From Echinarachnius parma (taxonomy: Eukaryota; Echinodermata; Echinoidea; Clypeasteroida; Echinarachniidae), in assembly GCA_037951105.1 (NCBI GenBank), contig JBAMJV010008213.1, positions 62,001-126,000 on the forward strand: a stretch of DNA of 64,000 nucleotides. The letters run 5' to 3'. Shown here piece after piece: positions 21,669-33,731 of this stretch. The notes under the pieces were generated by a model. It ran no database searches. It saw only the letters and a list, made by a program, of their open reading frames with translations, and was not told the DNA's origin. Each line of letters begins with the position of its first letter. Positions within the stretch are counted from its first letter, which is position 1. Made by a program: the position numbers and the translations under genes.

Positions 21669-22668
21669 ACTCCGCAAAAAAAGAAACTGGACACTTGTAA
21701 AAGTTGAAATATTTCATATTAATGTACGATAAAGTGTAGATTATCATATATCAAATTAAAGGAAATTTAGTCCTCTGCATGCAGGGTATAAATTAAAGGT
21801 GTAATCGTTCATGCATGAAATGCCATGGTCAATTAACAATAGCAAGGTCTGTTTTCAAAAATAGCAAAAACAATAGAGGACCACACCATTCGACTGAAAT
21901 GATCAGGATGCTAGTAAGCGTTTCACTTAAAATAAGATGTGCGGGGCAAGTAAATTATGACGTTATTTAACTTTATTGTTATGAACAATCTCTGAAAATA
22001 CAAATTCGTCAATAAAGCAGGGCCAGGATATGAGAGCATCATCATACTGGTCTGTATTAGAGGCATGAAGCTTGTCTGTTTAAGTGTGTCCCCTGCAATT
22101 TTAACCATAGTTACCTAGAGAAATATCATGTTAAAGACTGCCCAACTGTTTGACCAATGGTGACATCAGGTTTTGAAGATCTGTGGAGTACGGTAGAATT
22201 CTTGAGAAGAATTTATACCATTTGTCATGCTGAAATAAGGGCACAAACTGTGGCTTCGACTAATAAACCTTTGCCATGGAATTCCCTATTTTGTTACTTT
22301 TGGATGAAAATAAAACCTATAACGTTCACAATATGTCTTCATTTATACTTTTTATTGAGATGCAGATAGAAAAGGTCACATTTGTGTTGAAAATGTATGC
22401 CATGTCATGAATATAGCGTTTTAGATTATGCTTATCAACATTTATATGGTTGAGTGGATGTTCCATTTTTGCTATTTTTGAAAACAGACCTTGCTGTGGT
22501 TAACTGACCGTGACAAGTCATGCATGAATGATTTCATTTAGATTTTATGCCAATATTGAAGAGAGTTATTTTATCTTTAATTTGATATACAATATCATAT
22601 ATTTTATCGTAAATGAATATGAAATATTTGGTCTTATACAAGTGTCCGGTTTCTTTTTTTGCGGAGTA
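21669..22668. mobile_element. Tc1/mariner-like foldback element, ACTCCGCAAAAAAAGAAAC ends
   Basis: The arms (about 21,669-21,880 and 22,465-22,668) share ACTCCGCAAAAAAAGAAAC, GGACACTTGTA, TTTCATATTAATGTACGATAAA-like sequence, TGCATGAAAT and AGCAAGGTCTGTTTTCAAAA. The central 580 bp has no recognisable transposase. Confidence 0.78.
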
Positions 22669-22845
22669 TATATGATAATCTGCGATAATCTATAGAGATA
22701 ATCTTGTATAATTAGCACTAATCAAATTTCCCTTCGATTGTTTTTTTCTAATGGAACATTAATCTTTACGCCAGGTGAGTCATGTGGCATCTGTGTGGCG
22801 TTACATTATTGGACCATTAATGTTCAAGATCCCAAACTATTAAGT

Positions 22846-23235
22846 TTTGTGATGTGTGTGATATGTGTGTATACATAATTATACGTGCGTTTGTGTTGGT
22901 GCGTGTGTGTGTGCGAGGTGTTTGCGTGCATGTGTGTGCGCAAGTGTATATGTGCTTGAGCGTGCACGTGCGTGCTTGCAACAGCGCATGCGTGTATGTG
23001 TGTTTGTGTATTTGCGCGTGCATGTGTGCATGTGTGTGTTTGTGTGTGTGTGTGTGTGAGTGTGTGTGTGCGTATGTGTGTTTGTGTGTGTGTGGGTGTG
23101 CGTGTGTGTGTGTGGGTATGTATGTGCGTGTAAAAAAAAGTGTATGTGTGTGTGCGTGTATGTGTGTGAGCATATGTGTGTGTCTGTGTGTGTGTTGGTT
23201 TATGTATGTGTTTGTGTGTGTACGCGTGTGTAGGT
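22846..23235. repeat. (TG)n-rich low-complexity tract
   Basis: About 390 bp of TGTG with GC/TA interruptions. Open frames across it on both strands (Cys/Val or Thr/His repeats) are artefacts. It abuts the truncated end of MITE copy D. Confidence 0.95.
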
Positions 23236-23236
23236 T

Positions 23237-23691
23237 GTAATGGCAGAATAAACTTTATTTGATCAAAATCGTTTCAGAAACAGCTGAAATATCAATAAAT
23301 ATGTCCGATCGGAATAAATGTGGAGTCCCACATTTATTCGATGATTGAAGAAAACAAAAATTAAATGCTTACACTTTTTCAAAGATTTACAAAATCGGTT
23401 TTTAAATAATTGTTGATGATCTCTCTTTGTATTTTTTTTTTAACAAAACATCTCATGCACAATTTATGTTAATAAAAAATGGTTGAAACCAATTCGTTTT
23501 TAGAAAGCGCTTTTAAGTTTAAACGGCTTCTTTAAAAAAAATAATAACAGGCTTTTTACTTAGTTGTTTATAATTTGTTATACTTTCCAAGCATAGAGGA
23601 GTTATAACTATTAGTTTGGGATGTTATCATGGTTATGGTGCAGGTTTTGGTTTCCAAAAAATTAGATTGACCAAAACTATACTATCCCTTT
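23237..23691 (+). mobile_element. TTAA-MITE family 1, copy D (5' truncated)
   Basis: It begins inside the family consensus at AATGGCAGAATAAACTTTA and continues through GATCAAAATCGTTTCAGAAA to CTATACTATCCCTTTATTA. The left ~80 bp are missing and replaced by the TG tract. Confidence 0.8.
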
Positions 23692-23758
23692 ATTAATGAA
23701 AGATACAATTATATGATCATGATTTATGAAACAAATTATTCATAACATTTCATGAGAT

Positions 23759-24290
23759 TTTGTTGTTTCACTTTATGTCCACTTTCCCGTGGAAATGTTG
23801 ATAATTATAGGCGCCCTCTGTGGCCCACCCTTTCACCATTGCATGGGCAAAAATTAGTAGCCTTTGGTGTGAAACAACATTCATAGTGTAACGATTATTA
23901 TAAAGACTGCCTTTCCTCTTATCAGCGATGGTCATGCAGGTCATATTTCTTGACAGATTTTTTTCAAATTTTGTATGGAAATGTATCTTGGTACAATCTA
24001 CAAATATATATTTGTTGATGTTGCTGCCATCGTTGTTCCGTCCTTTATAGGGTCAAAGGTCATATGTCTTTTGTGCGCTCTAACTGCCAAATTTCTTCAT
24101 GGATTTCTTTCAGATTTTGTACGGATCGAGGTGTGTCCGTCTGTTATAGGGTGAAAGGTCATATTTTGGTGGCTGTCTTGTACGTGTGCCCTCTGCAGAC
24201 TCATGCAGGTCACATTTCCTGACAGATTTCTTTTGAATTTTCTATAAAGATGCATTTATACTCTAATCTACACACATATTGTTTGGGTGA
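23759..24290. repeat. Small hairpin and degenerate ~130-bp tandem repeats
   Basis: TTGTTTCACTT (23,763) faces GTGTGAAACAACA (23,868). From about 23,925, units with CATGCAGGTCA(C/T)ATTTC, TGACAGATTTCTTT, GAATTTT and AAAGGTCATAT recur irregularly to about 24,290. No coding. Confidence 0.55.
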
Positions 24291-24903
24291 TGCTAGTCTT
24301 GCCAATAGTCCGGGCCACTGGTGACGATCTCTACGTCATCATTTTGTTTGAGGGAGGGGAGGGATATATTTGTCCCTCGTTGGAACATAAGGATGACGCA
24401 AAAATCGCTGCTAGAGCTGGGAGATACTTTCGCATTGCGCGGCAATTGAAATTTCTAGTTTGTACTAGAATGACGATGAAACAGAAATAATTGCAGAAAT
24501 TATAAATCAAACATACACATTTCGGACGTGTTGTAAGCCCGCGGTCGCGCACGTGTTATATGAATGCCACTTTCTGACATCATATCCGAAAGTCGCTACC
24601 ATGAGTTCAACACAGGTATGGTTTAACAGACTATCGAGGGTACATCAATACACAGATCGAGAAATACCACGAAAATCGAAACAGAGTGTCGTCAGATAAT
24701 ACGTTGTTGCATGCTAGCCGCGCTTTGAGCAGCGGCGAATTAACTCTTTTTAAAATACTTACCCGAGAATGTACATTCATTGAATAAATTCTGTTTCCAT
24801 TTTTGGACATTATTTAATTTAGTATTCTATTGATTAGGGTACATTGTAAAGTCAAATTTTAGCGCCCTCTGTTAGCTATATTTCGCCAACAAGCAGTTGG
24901 AAT
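24291..24903. other. Spacer, nothing recognised
   Basis: Open frames at 24,287-24,552 have no recognisable homology. Confidence 0.45.
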
Positions 24904-24907
24904 TTAA

Positions 24908-25431
24908 AGGGATAGTTCAGTTTTGGTAGAGAGGGCGCTAGACTACTTATTTTTTTGTGAGGTAATGAAAAACTGAGTGTAAAATTTGAAAGAGCATAAT
25001 ATTTAAATAATAAAATCATCTTTGTTTGATCAAAATCGGTTCAGAGACGGCTGAAATATCCATAAATATAACAATTTGTAATAAAGCTGGGGCTCCAAGT
25101 TTATTAGAGAATTTTGAACCAGCCGTTAAAAATTTAAAAAAATGCTTCCTCTTTTCAAAAAGTTACAAAATAGGTATTTAAATAGTTGTTGGTTATTTCA
25201 ACAAAACATCACATGCACAATATATCATTCAAAATAGTTGAAACCGATGAGTGTTTAGAGAGCGCCCTCTTACGTTTTAACGGCTCTTTTTGAATGATAA
25301 CATGATCTTTACTACGTCATTTGTAATTTTGTGTTCCTTTCTAGTTATAACTATTAGTTTGTAATGTAATGATGCAGGTTTTGGTTACTAAATTCAGTTT
25401 CACAAAAACTGTACTCTCCTTACCAGAACCT
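24908..25431 (+). mobile_element. TTAA-MITE family 1, copy E
   Basis: TTAA at 24,904-24,907 and 25,432-25,435. The left end is AGGGATAGTTCAGTTTTGGT and the right end, degraded, is ACTCTCCTTACCAGAACCT. Internal family landmarks are all present. Confidence 0.83.
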
Positions 25432-25489
25432 TTAAGTTTGGAGCTTCAATTGCCTATTGCATATTAAAACATCATAAAGTGCCTGCACC

Positions 25490-25590
25490 ATGGGCGTCGA
25501 TCACATGGGAGGGGGGATATATCCCCCAATATTTTGAGGTGCGGGGTGACCTGTATTATTCCCTCCCCCCCCCCCCCCCCCCCCCAAGTA
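25490..25590. repeat. Repeat end with long C tract
   Basis: ATGGGCGTCGATCACATGGG followed by G-rich ATATATCCCCC and a C run at about 25,567-25,586. The arrangement resembles other dispersed repeats in this genome; boundaries are not clear. Confidence 0.4.
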
Positions 25591-25686
25591 TGTTGGGTTC
25601 CGAAATATAAAATAACGTTAAAATAATTAAGGATCAATGCCCCCTTTCATGAATTATATGAATGTTGATACAATAGTATTCTTTAA

Positions 25687-26399
25687 AGGTTGGCTGACAA
25701 GAAAACTACCTAAAAATTGTGTTTTACTGTAGCTAAGGTAGATTGTCATGAAGATTACTAATACAAAAATATTTTCCGCGTCGGAAAACACAGTAAAATA
25801 CAAAAATCAACTTTTAAATTCACTTTAGTAATCCCCGTAAAAAAATTGAGTCCGGGCGAAGAAAAATGACGTCATCTTTGTGACGTCACATGCAGGCAAT
25901 CGCAGTATAGCTCGGTCATAGACGTACACGCTGAGTGCAATACTCACGTTGACAGAGAGATATTATTTCGATTTTTTTCAATATTTGCAAACATTTGTTA
26001 AAGTTTATATCATGGACGATCTACACTCAGATGTGTTGCTGCAACTGCTATAATTAATTTCTTAGGAATTTTCAGTTAAGCCTCAATTTACAAGCAAAAA
26101 CGAGTTTGTTTTACAAGCAAATCATAGGCTCTGCATGTAAACCATGCACATTCCTCCGTGTTTGCGGTCTGCTTGTGATGTCATGTTCCGGGTTGCACGT
26201 GCGCACATTCCCGCTCCGCTATAAATTACTTTTTTAGCAGTATGGAACGCCGATGCGAAAACAAGCACAAAAATATTTGCATGAAATTTACCTTTCTTGC
26301 CCAACTTAAGGATTTCTTTGAAAAAAGAGTGTGGTATATCAATATAGGCATATATTTAAAGCTATAAACCTGAATCAAAGCCGGGATTTCACCATACCT
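25687..26399. mobile_element. Possible TTAA-flanked element
   Basis: TTAA at 25,683-25,686 precedes AGGTTGGCTGAC, and ACCATACCT precedes TTAA at 26,400. The terminal match (AGGT, GG) is weak. The right TTAA is shared with the next element, so two elements may lie back to back. Confidence 0.4.
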
Positions 26400-26403
26400 T
26401 TAA

Positions 26404-26880
26404 AGGGAAATGCCAGCAGTGGGAAACGCCCCACACACAAACAATGAAATGTACGCTCTTATTACCAATCATGTGAAAGAATATGTTTTTACTTATACGG
26501 GATGATACAAATTTGGCCTGGAAACCGCCTACTAATTGATATATTTGGTAAATTATAAAGCTATCTGCTGCGGATTGATATCTCGCCGATGGTTGTATGT
26601 TGATATACAGCCTCGTGCGATGCGTGTTAATCATATGGCAAATGCGCACATGGTAATTCGCACGAGCGAATCGCTCGAACGAGCGTATCTATGACGGGCC
26701 AAACTGACGGTGAATTTGGGCTCAATGTCAGCGGCTTTCATAAACGTTTTAACTTATATTTCTGCACTTAACGATACTAAGGTTCGGATTTTTCCACACA
26801 CGTCCCTTTTTATGCTATTTCAACAATACTAATCAATTAGTTTGATCAATAAAGTCATTTTTCACTACTGGCATTTCCCT
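26404..26880. mobile_element. TTAA-MITE family 5
   Basis: TTAA at 26,400-26,403 and 26,881-26,884. The ends AGGGAAATGCCAGCAGTG and CACTACTGGCATTTCCCT are inverted. A fragment of the same family lies in the lectin gene intron at 11,160-11,352. Confidence 0.83.
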
Positions 26881-26927
26881 TTAAACCACTTCTTGAGAGT
26901 GCTGAACTGCCCAAATCCAAAATCTTC

Positions 26928-26947
26928 CAGGGGCTGCGCCCCCTGGA
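26928..26947. repeat. Short GC hairpin CCAGGGGCTGCGCCCCCTGG
   Basis: Self-complementary 20-mer in otherwise AT-rich sequence. Hairpins of this kind are frequent in dispersed repeats. Confidence 0.6.
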
Positions 26948-27035
26948 ACCCCATGAAGATCAGATCATCTGACCCAGTTCCCTATACACACTTAATAAGG
27001 ATTTCTTGCTATACCCACTAAAATTGAGTTCACTA

Positions 27036-27557
27036 TACAGGGTGGCCCCCAAAAAACTGAACGGGCACTTCCCAAAATAAAGTAAAAAAATGATTATGTC
27101 CATCGGATAGAGTATCTTCTCCAATGAAAGACGATACCAAGAGCAGTACTTATGGCCGTTTAATTTTTTGTTTTAGGGCGCTCGGAGTGACATCATGTCA
27201 GGTTCCCATTTTGGTAAAATTTTACCAAGTCAGTGCCTGATAAATCGCACTTACCGCCCGTCATATCATCGAACAACCATCCCCATTCTCTCGGCACACA
27301 GCTGAATGCACACTAACAATAGCGCGCGTATCGCTCGTCGTTCAGTGCTATGACGGGCAGTAAGTGCGATTTATCAGGCACTGAGGTAAAAGTTTACAAA
27401 AATGGGAGCCTGACATGGTGTCACAAAGAGCGCCCTAAAACAAAAACTACACGACCAAAATTACTGTTCGTGGTATCGTTATTCATTGGAAAAGATACCC
27501 TATCCAATACTATATCTTGGGAAGTGTCCCGTTCCGTTTTTAGGGGGCTACCCTGTA
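27036..27557. mobile_element. Mariner-like foldback element, TACAGGGTGGCCCCC ends
   Basis: The left end TACAGGGTGGCCCCCAAAAA faces CTACCCTGTA at 27,557. The arms (about 220 bp) share AACGGGCACTTCCCAA, the AGGGCGCTC block, CCATTTTGGTAAAATTTTAC-like sequence and AGTGCCTGATAAATCGCACT. The loop is about 60 bp. A fresh copy of the same terminus starts at 28,334. Confidence 0.82.
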
Positions 27558-27689
27558 TGTAACTTAACTATAGCCAAGTAATTCCGGGGGTCTATGGAGC
27601 GGCAATCGCGGGTGTGAAATAGGGGGTCTTGTAAGCGGCACATACCCGTCTTACATTATACATGAGTGCTCACCAAGGCTCAACCAGTC

Positions 27690-27797
27690 AGAAACTTTGC
27701 GCGTTTCAACCAATCATATTAGCGCATTTAGAACACATGCTCTGACTTACTAATTGTAACTTACAATCAATTGCATCTCCTTCTGCAACGGGGTCCA
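27690..27797. repeat. Half copy of the GGCCCCGTTGCAG MITE
   Basis: GCGTTTCAACCAATCA, TCTGACTTAC, CTTACAATCAATTGCATCTC and TTCTGCAACGGGGTCC match the right half of 19,798-19,962. The left half is missing. Confidence 0.65.
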
Positions 27798-27799
27798 AG

Positions 27800-28333
27800 T
27801 GTGCTATATGTGCACACAATGCCCGTTGACTTCAGAACGGACCTTACATTAAGTCTTATGGAAAACCGATAGTTTCTTTGTAAAATTGTTGAAACAGTTC
27901 ACTTTTAAAAGGCATATATTTTTAATAAAAATCAGTAATAATTGTTATTATCAAAGAATCTTGTCGTTTTGTTGGTGGAAGTCTCAAATACCTGCATGTT
28001 TTGGCTTTTGAATATGTTTTCCAAGGCTACACATTGCCTACCATAATTTTAAGTTCAACTTAAAATTCATGAATAAGTGTATTTATTACACTCTGGGTAG
28101 TTTAAAGGGAACTACGTACACCCACAAATGAAATTTGTATAGTTTTAGTAGTCCATATTTCACCAACAAATTCAGAAAAATTGGTTTCCAGACAAATTAT
28201 ATAATTTAAAAATCCATCACAATACTCCAGTAATTAACTTACTATGTACGCGTCTACCGTGCTTCTATTGCATAGGATTGTGAATAAAACAAACCAACCA
28301 CTCGTTTATATTGTCTTCACACGTACGAGGGTA
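27800..28333. other. Spacer, nothing recognised
   Basis: AT-rich sequence without ORFs or clear repeats. Confidence 0.5.
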
Positions 28334-28941
28334 TACAGGGTGGCCCCCAAAACGGAACGGGGCACTTCCCAAAATATAATAACAAGATGATCATATTCAT
28401 CGGATAGGGTGTCCAGCTTGAATGCACTCGCCGAGATAATGAGGCAGAACTGAAGAATTTATAATTAATTGACCGACCTGTACGTGTCATCTTTCTACGT
28501 ATAGTAGAGCAGATAAGTGTAAAATATCATGGAAATCTTTCAAAGTTTGATACAAGCAACATACATTTAAATGGTATGCAGGCTACCTTATAGGGACACT
28601 TTTTAGAAAAAAACACTTAGACAAGCGAAATTCCAAGATGGCGGCCATTTTCCAAGATGGCCGCCAAAAAGCTACTTTTCGATTTAAAAATTGACTGAGT
28701 TCGTCGATTTTAATTATGTTGGTGTCAATTTTGATGTGTATTTATATGCTTAAGCCAATGATGACACATACGGACCCATATGATGGCGAAAATCAACATG
28801 GTGGCTATTTTCCAAGACGGCCGCCCCAAAACTATTTTGTTATGTACAAAATTAATGATTTTGCCGATTTTTAATAATCTTGGTGTCGAATTATGCTCCT
28901 TGGTATGCTGAAAACGATTGTGATACATTTGACCCATTTAA

Positions 28942-29479
28942 AGGGATAGTTGAGTGTTGGTATAGGGGGGCACTTTACAAAATATTTTTTGTGAGATAAT
29001 GGAAAACTGACTGTCAAATTGGAAAGAACATACAATTTTAATGACAGAATACACTTTATTTGAACAAAATCGGTTCTTAAACGGCTGAAATATTCATAAA
29101 CATATTTGTATTCAAAAATTCTTCGCCAGGGGATATTTTCACTTTTTGGAAAAATGAAAAAAAAATGCTTAAAGACTACTTTGAAAAAAATCTAAATAGG
29201 TTTTTAAAAACTGTTGATGATATCTCTATTGAATCATTATTTTAACAAAACATTAAATGCACAATTTGGTATGAAAAATGGCTAAAACCAATTATTTTTT
29301 TAGAGAGCGCCCGCTTGAGTTGTAACGGCTCTTTTTGAATGATAACAGGGGTTTTACTCATTCGTTTGTAATTGTGTATACTTTTCGAGCATGGTGAAGT
29401 TATAACTATTATTTTGAACCGTAATGGTGCAGGTTTTGGTTACTAACGTTTTAAGTTTGACCAATACTCAACTATCCCT
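28942..29479 (+). mobile_element. TTAA-MITE family 1, copy F
   Basis: TTAA at 28,938-28,941 and 29,480-29,483. The ends AGGGATAGTTGAGTGTTGGT and GACCAATACTCAACTATCCC match copy A more than the others (the 'GTATTGGT/CCAATACT' subtype). It interrupts the left arm of the foldback region, so it is younger. Confidence 0.88.
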
Positions 29480-29619
29480 TTAATGGCTAAAATTGACCGT
29501 CCAAAGCCTACTTTTGATATAAAAATTGACTGGGTCGATCGATTTGATATTCCCGGTGTCTTTTGATATGTTTCTCGATGTGCTAAAAACAATTGTGTTC
29601 AACAAGGACCTAAACAATG

Positions 29620-31230
29620 GAGTATGCTAAGGGATATATGGCTATATAACCCCTCTTTATGTACTGAAATCATGAAAATATGTCTTTTGTTCTTGATTTT
29701 TGGATAGGCTGCTCCCTTATTGCTATTTCCTAACCCGGATTAATCTCTTTACCTCATCCCGGACCGTCCATACCCCTGGCCCCCGATTATATATGCCTAA
29801 CATGTTATTAAGAGAATAATACGATTGTAATCATTAATTATGTATATATTTTGGAGTTCATGTACAGTATGCATAAACAGCATTTTATACACCCAGATCA
29901 ATTCACATGTTCAGATTAAACTATTTTCCGACCCCTCCTTAGTTGGCATATGGCTTGATCCTGGCTACGCCATGGACCACCAAACAAAACTGTAGAGATT
30001 TTTGCAGCTAATTCCTTATTATCAACTTTGGGTCATAGGGGTATAATATTACAGTATCACACGTTTACGCTATTCGATATGCCACATTGTATAGATGGAC
30101 ACCGACACTGGTCACACGGCTCCTCCTTTTGATCGATAAATGTCAGCCTTTATCTTTCCAGGGAACCATGGTCCAACATATTACTATTACAAATAAAAGG
30201 CAACAGTTGATATATCCCAAAAGTTCGGAAAATACATTAGGTTTCCATAACATTTATTAAAACTAGCTATTGTCTAGGATGTACGTACACTTCGGCCGTG
30301 TCACTATTGTCTCAAACGTTTTTTGTATGAAAAGATATTTAAAAAACATAATTGTGCTGTCTGTATATCCATCCCTATGCCTTTGAACCATTCCAGAAGC
30401 ATGATCTGTACATATCAGTGTAAACATAATAGTTCAGCAACATCACATGAGCGTCTTGCATATTTCTTTCTTTGAGGGGTTCATCCATTTCCTGGGATAC
30501 GTTCAATTGCTTGCCCATTCTCTTATTGAAGTGGGACTGAGTTTGCACTAGTTGCTCATGGTGGTTGGTCAAATGAGCAGTTTATCTTTACATCCTGAAT
30601 GGTCATGATATACTCGAGGAAATTATGAGTCTGGAGTGGGCTATTCCATGTTTTAGAGACTGACATACTTTGATCCATATAGGTGATAGCTGGGTGACCA
30701 GAGTCAATGTACAGTATAATAAATTATACTTACAGCCCAAACTGAATCATTACATAGAAGCAAATAACAGACACAACTCTTACAAGATATGTTTTGGTAT
30801 ATATCGTAAAAAGGACCATGTCGTTGCCAGTCTAAAGCTATGAGCCTTATGGGGGTTGGGAGGGTGGAGTTGGAGATTTGGACATGCTAACCGGGAGGTG
30901 GGGAAAATAACCAATTCAATGAAAAATGAACTCAAAGCGCGTTGAAATTTGTTTTCATAATTGATTGATTTTCTGCTGATATACACAGGTCCAGGGTATA
31001 GCCAGCATTTATCCAGAATGGGGGATGGGACGATACACGGGATAGCAAAGATATCTTTGGGAGGGCAGATGAGTGGTGAAATCATGATTTACTCACATCA
31101 GTCAGGCGCAAGATTGCTTTTCCCATCTTTTAAAAAAGAATGGAAAACGGCTGCTCTTGGACTACCACCGACCGAGGGCGTAAAATGTTCCCCCGCGCAC
31201 TAGATTCGCTTGACAGTCACTTACTGAAAA
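29620..31230. other. Centre of foldback region, no gene
   Basis: Mixed AT-rich sequence. Bases about 31,094-31,140 (CAGTCAGGCGCAAGATTGCT, TTTCCCATCTTT) are the inverted complement of about 31,913-31,956, so a smaller inverted repeat encloses the CA microsatellite. Open frames at 30,375-31,203 lack homology. Confidence 0.5.
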
Positions 31231-31289
31231 TATACCAATGACACAAAATCAGCCGCCCATCCACAAACACACATATATAAATAAACGTA

Positions 31290-31545
31290 TACATACACAT
31301 CTATACACATACAAAAGCGCACACACGCATTTATACACACGCATTAATACACACACACACTCACACACACACACACACACAATCACACACACACACAATC
31401 ACACACACACATGGATACACACACAAACACACAAACACACACACACACACACACGTACACGCACACACATTCGTACATACATACAAACACACACATGCAC
31501 ACGTAAACAAATGCACATACACACACACATACATGCATAATTTCG
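31290..31545. repeat. (CA)n-rich microsatellite
   Basis: ACACAC runs with TATA and CATA interruptions. The Thr/His open frame across it is an artefact. Confidence 0.95.
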
Positions 31546-31959
31546 TGTTATATGTTATAGCGTGCTCATATATTTAACTTTATACCACAGTATGTGCGGC
31601 TGTACTGCTAGTCTAGCAACGGCCGTTTGAAGCTACATTTTTCAAAATTATACCCCTAATTACGTATTCCGAATAGATTTTCTCAAAATGTCATGGTTCG
31701 ATTTCTTTCTTTTTCGACATCAAGAAACTTTCTTTATTCATCTTTTAGTACACCGATTCTTAAAAAATTGTCATGGTTAGATTTCTCGTAATAATTGTTT
31801 GAGCGACTGAGATTCAAAAGTGAAATTTCTCTTCCCATAGACATAACACGCGGGTTAGCGCGTTGCATGACGGATGTACGGCTTATGCAGGGTCCAAAAG
31901 ATTGGAAAACCATGCTTTTCAGAAAGATTGGAAAAGCAATCTTGCGCCTGACTGCACAT

Positions 31960-32015
31960 AAAGGGGGGGGGGGGGCAATATTCCCCCTTTCCCTTAGCAT
32001 TGCTTAGTTACGCCA
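31960..32015. repeat. G-tract repeat end with GTTACGCCATTG
   Basis: A G run followed by CAATATTCCCCC, CTTAG and AGTTACGCCATTG. The complement of this end (CAATGGCGTAACT) is the TGGCGTA motif that begins other repeats near 390 and 8,011. A second similar end occurs at about 32,285-32,305. Confidence 0.45.
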
Positions 32016-32289
32016 TTGTAGGTTTGTGCGTAGCACAATCGTTTTCAAAATATTGGTGAACAAAAATGTATAAGGACCCTTAGCGCGTTCATAATGATTT
32101 AGATCGTACAATTATTCTCACTCATTCATCTCAAAAGTCCAGGGGCATAACCAAAGGACTACCAATGATGAGAGCGGTGGTAAACAAATTTTGAGGGCAC
32201 TATTTTCTATAAGGTAGCAGCCTTTACCGAACCATAAAAGAGTGGAATCATGATTTCTTTAGGGAAAGATGGGTAGTCCCTCCTCTATC

Positions 32290-32990
32290 CCTTAGCTACG
32301 CCATCTTGGAAAGAGGCCGCCATGTTCGATTTTTACCATTATTTAGATCCATTTATATAAAAAATAGTTTTCAGCAATTCAAATTACCTTTTCATCAGTA
32401 CAAAGATTATTAGAATCAGCCAACTCGCAATTTTTGAAAATTTAAAAAAATACTTTTTGGCAACCGTCTTGAAAAATCGCCGCCATGTAGGATTTTCACC
32501 ATTAAATATGTATGTATGTATCATAATCGTTTACAGCATATCAGGTCACATATAAATCGACATCAAGATAATACAAATCGGCAAACTCAGTCAACTTTTA
32601 TATAACAAAATTAGCCTTGGCGGTCATCTCGAAAAAATGGCGCCCATCTTGTATTTTCGCCATTATAGGCCCGTTTGTATTAAAATCGTTTTAAATATAT
32701 AAAGAAACATAAATCAACACCAAGATTATCAAAACCGGCCAACTCAGTCAATTTTTATATCAAAAAGTAGCTTTTTGGGGCCATCTGGGAAAAATGGCGG
32801 CCATCTTGGATTTTCGCCATCATATGGGTCCGTTTGTATCACCATCGTTTTCAGCATATCGAGAAACATATAAAACTACTCCAAGATTATTAAAATCGGC
32901 CAACTCAGTCAATTTCTATATCAAAAAGTAGCTTTTTGGCGACCATCTTGGAAAATGGCCGCCATGTTGGAATTTCGCTTGTCTAAGTGT
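32290..32990. repeat. Tandem array of ~160-bp units with YY1-like motifs
   Basis: About five units each carry CCATCTTGGAAAA.GGC.GCCAT, a TTTTCGCCAT block, CGTTTTCAGCATAT, CCAAGATTAT, CGGCCAACTCAGTCAATTTT and AAAAAGTAGCTTTTTGG. Unit starts are near 32,300, 32,455, 32,618, 32,777 and 32,937. Two or more inverted units are at 28,630-28,936. AAGATGGCGGC matches the known YY1 site consensus; binding is inference. Confidence 0.8.
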
Positions 32991-33169
32991 TTTTTTTCCT
33001 GAAAAGTGTCCCTTAGGTAGCCTACATACCAAGTCTCTTGCCTGTATCAAACTTTGAACGATTATTAAACTTTTCTGCTCTATAGTACTGAGCTATAAAG
33101 ACACCGATGTTTTAAATCGAAATAACTAGGATAAATCGAATGTTCCATAGAAAGAAAAGTGTTCATTAA

Positions 33170-33727
33170 AGGGGTAGTTGAGTTCTGGTAAAGAGAGTAC
33201 AGTTTTGGTCAAACTGAATTTTAGTAACCAATACATTACAAACTAATAGTTATTTCTCCACCATGCTCGAAAGTAATACAAAATTACAAATGACTAAGTA
33301 AAAAGCATTTGTTATCATAAAAAAACGAGCCGTTAAAACTCAAGAGGGCGCTCTCTAAACACTCGTCGGTTTCAACCATCTTAAATAAAATATTGAGCAT
33401 GTGATGTTTTGTTGCAATATTGATTAGATAGAGAGATAATCAACAACTATTATAAAACCTATTTTGTATATTTTTTTAAAAGAGGAAGCATTCTAAAAAA
33501 AAAATTAACGGCTGGTTCAAAATGTTCGAATATTTGTGGGGCCCCACATTTATTACAAATGGTAATGTTTTTGGATATTCCAGCCATTTCTAAACCGATT
33601 TTGATCAAATAAATTTTATTTTGTCATTAAAATTGTATGCTCTTTCGAATTTGACACTCAGTTTTTCATTATCTCACAACAAATGTAGTTTGTGTAGCGC
33701 CCTCTATACCAAAACTCAACTATCCCT
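33170..33727 (-). mobile_element. TTAA-MITE family 1, copy G
   Basis: TTAA at 33,166-33,169 and 33,728-33,731. The ends AGGGGTAGTTGAGTTCTGGT and ACCAAAACTCAACTATCCCT are inverted. It sits exactly where the right end of the foldback region would be expected. Confidence 0.88.
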
Positions 33728-33731
33728 TTAA

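Larger units (their letters stand above)
28334..33165. mobile_element. Large imperfect inverted repeat with YY1-like motif arrays (foldback region)
   Basis: The left arm (about 28,500-28,936 plus 29,484-29,620, split by a MITE) faces the right arm (about 32,280-33,080). The arms share ACACTTAGACAAGCGAAATTCC, AAGGGACACTTTT, CAAAGTTTGATAC and GTAGGCTACC in mirror order. A mariner-like terminus (TACAGGGTGGCCCCC) sits at 28,334, but its partner beyond 33,165 is missing. Both arms contain ~160-bp units with CCAAGATGGC(G/C)GCC. The 2.6-kb centre holds unrelated repeats. There is no transposase. Confidence 0.6.

Noticed and set aside
22817-23240. Long open frames with Cys/Val or Thr/His repeats
   Set aside because: They are direct translations of a TG/CA low-complexity tract; no homology or splice context.
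24287-24552. Overlapping open frames on both strands
   Set aside because: No homology, no splice context and no conserved motif.
30375-31203. Several 65-100-codon frames in the foldback centre
   Set aside because: No recognisable domains; the region contains dispersed repeats with inverted copies.
31238-31540. 100-codon His/Thr-rich frame
   Set aside because: Translation of a CA microsatellite.
32290-32990. Regular ~160-bp array considered as satellite or centromeric DNA
   Set aside because: Few units and inverted partners inside a foldback region; better explained as transposon-internal repeats.
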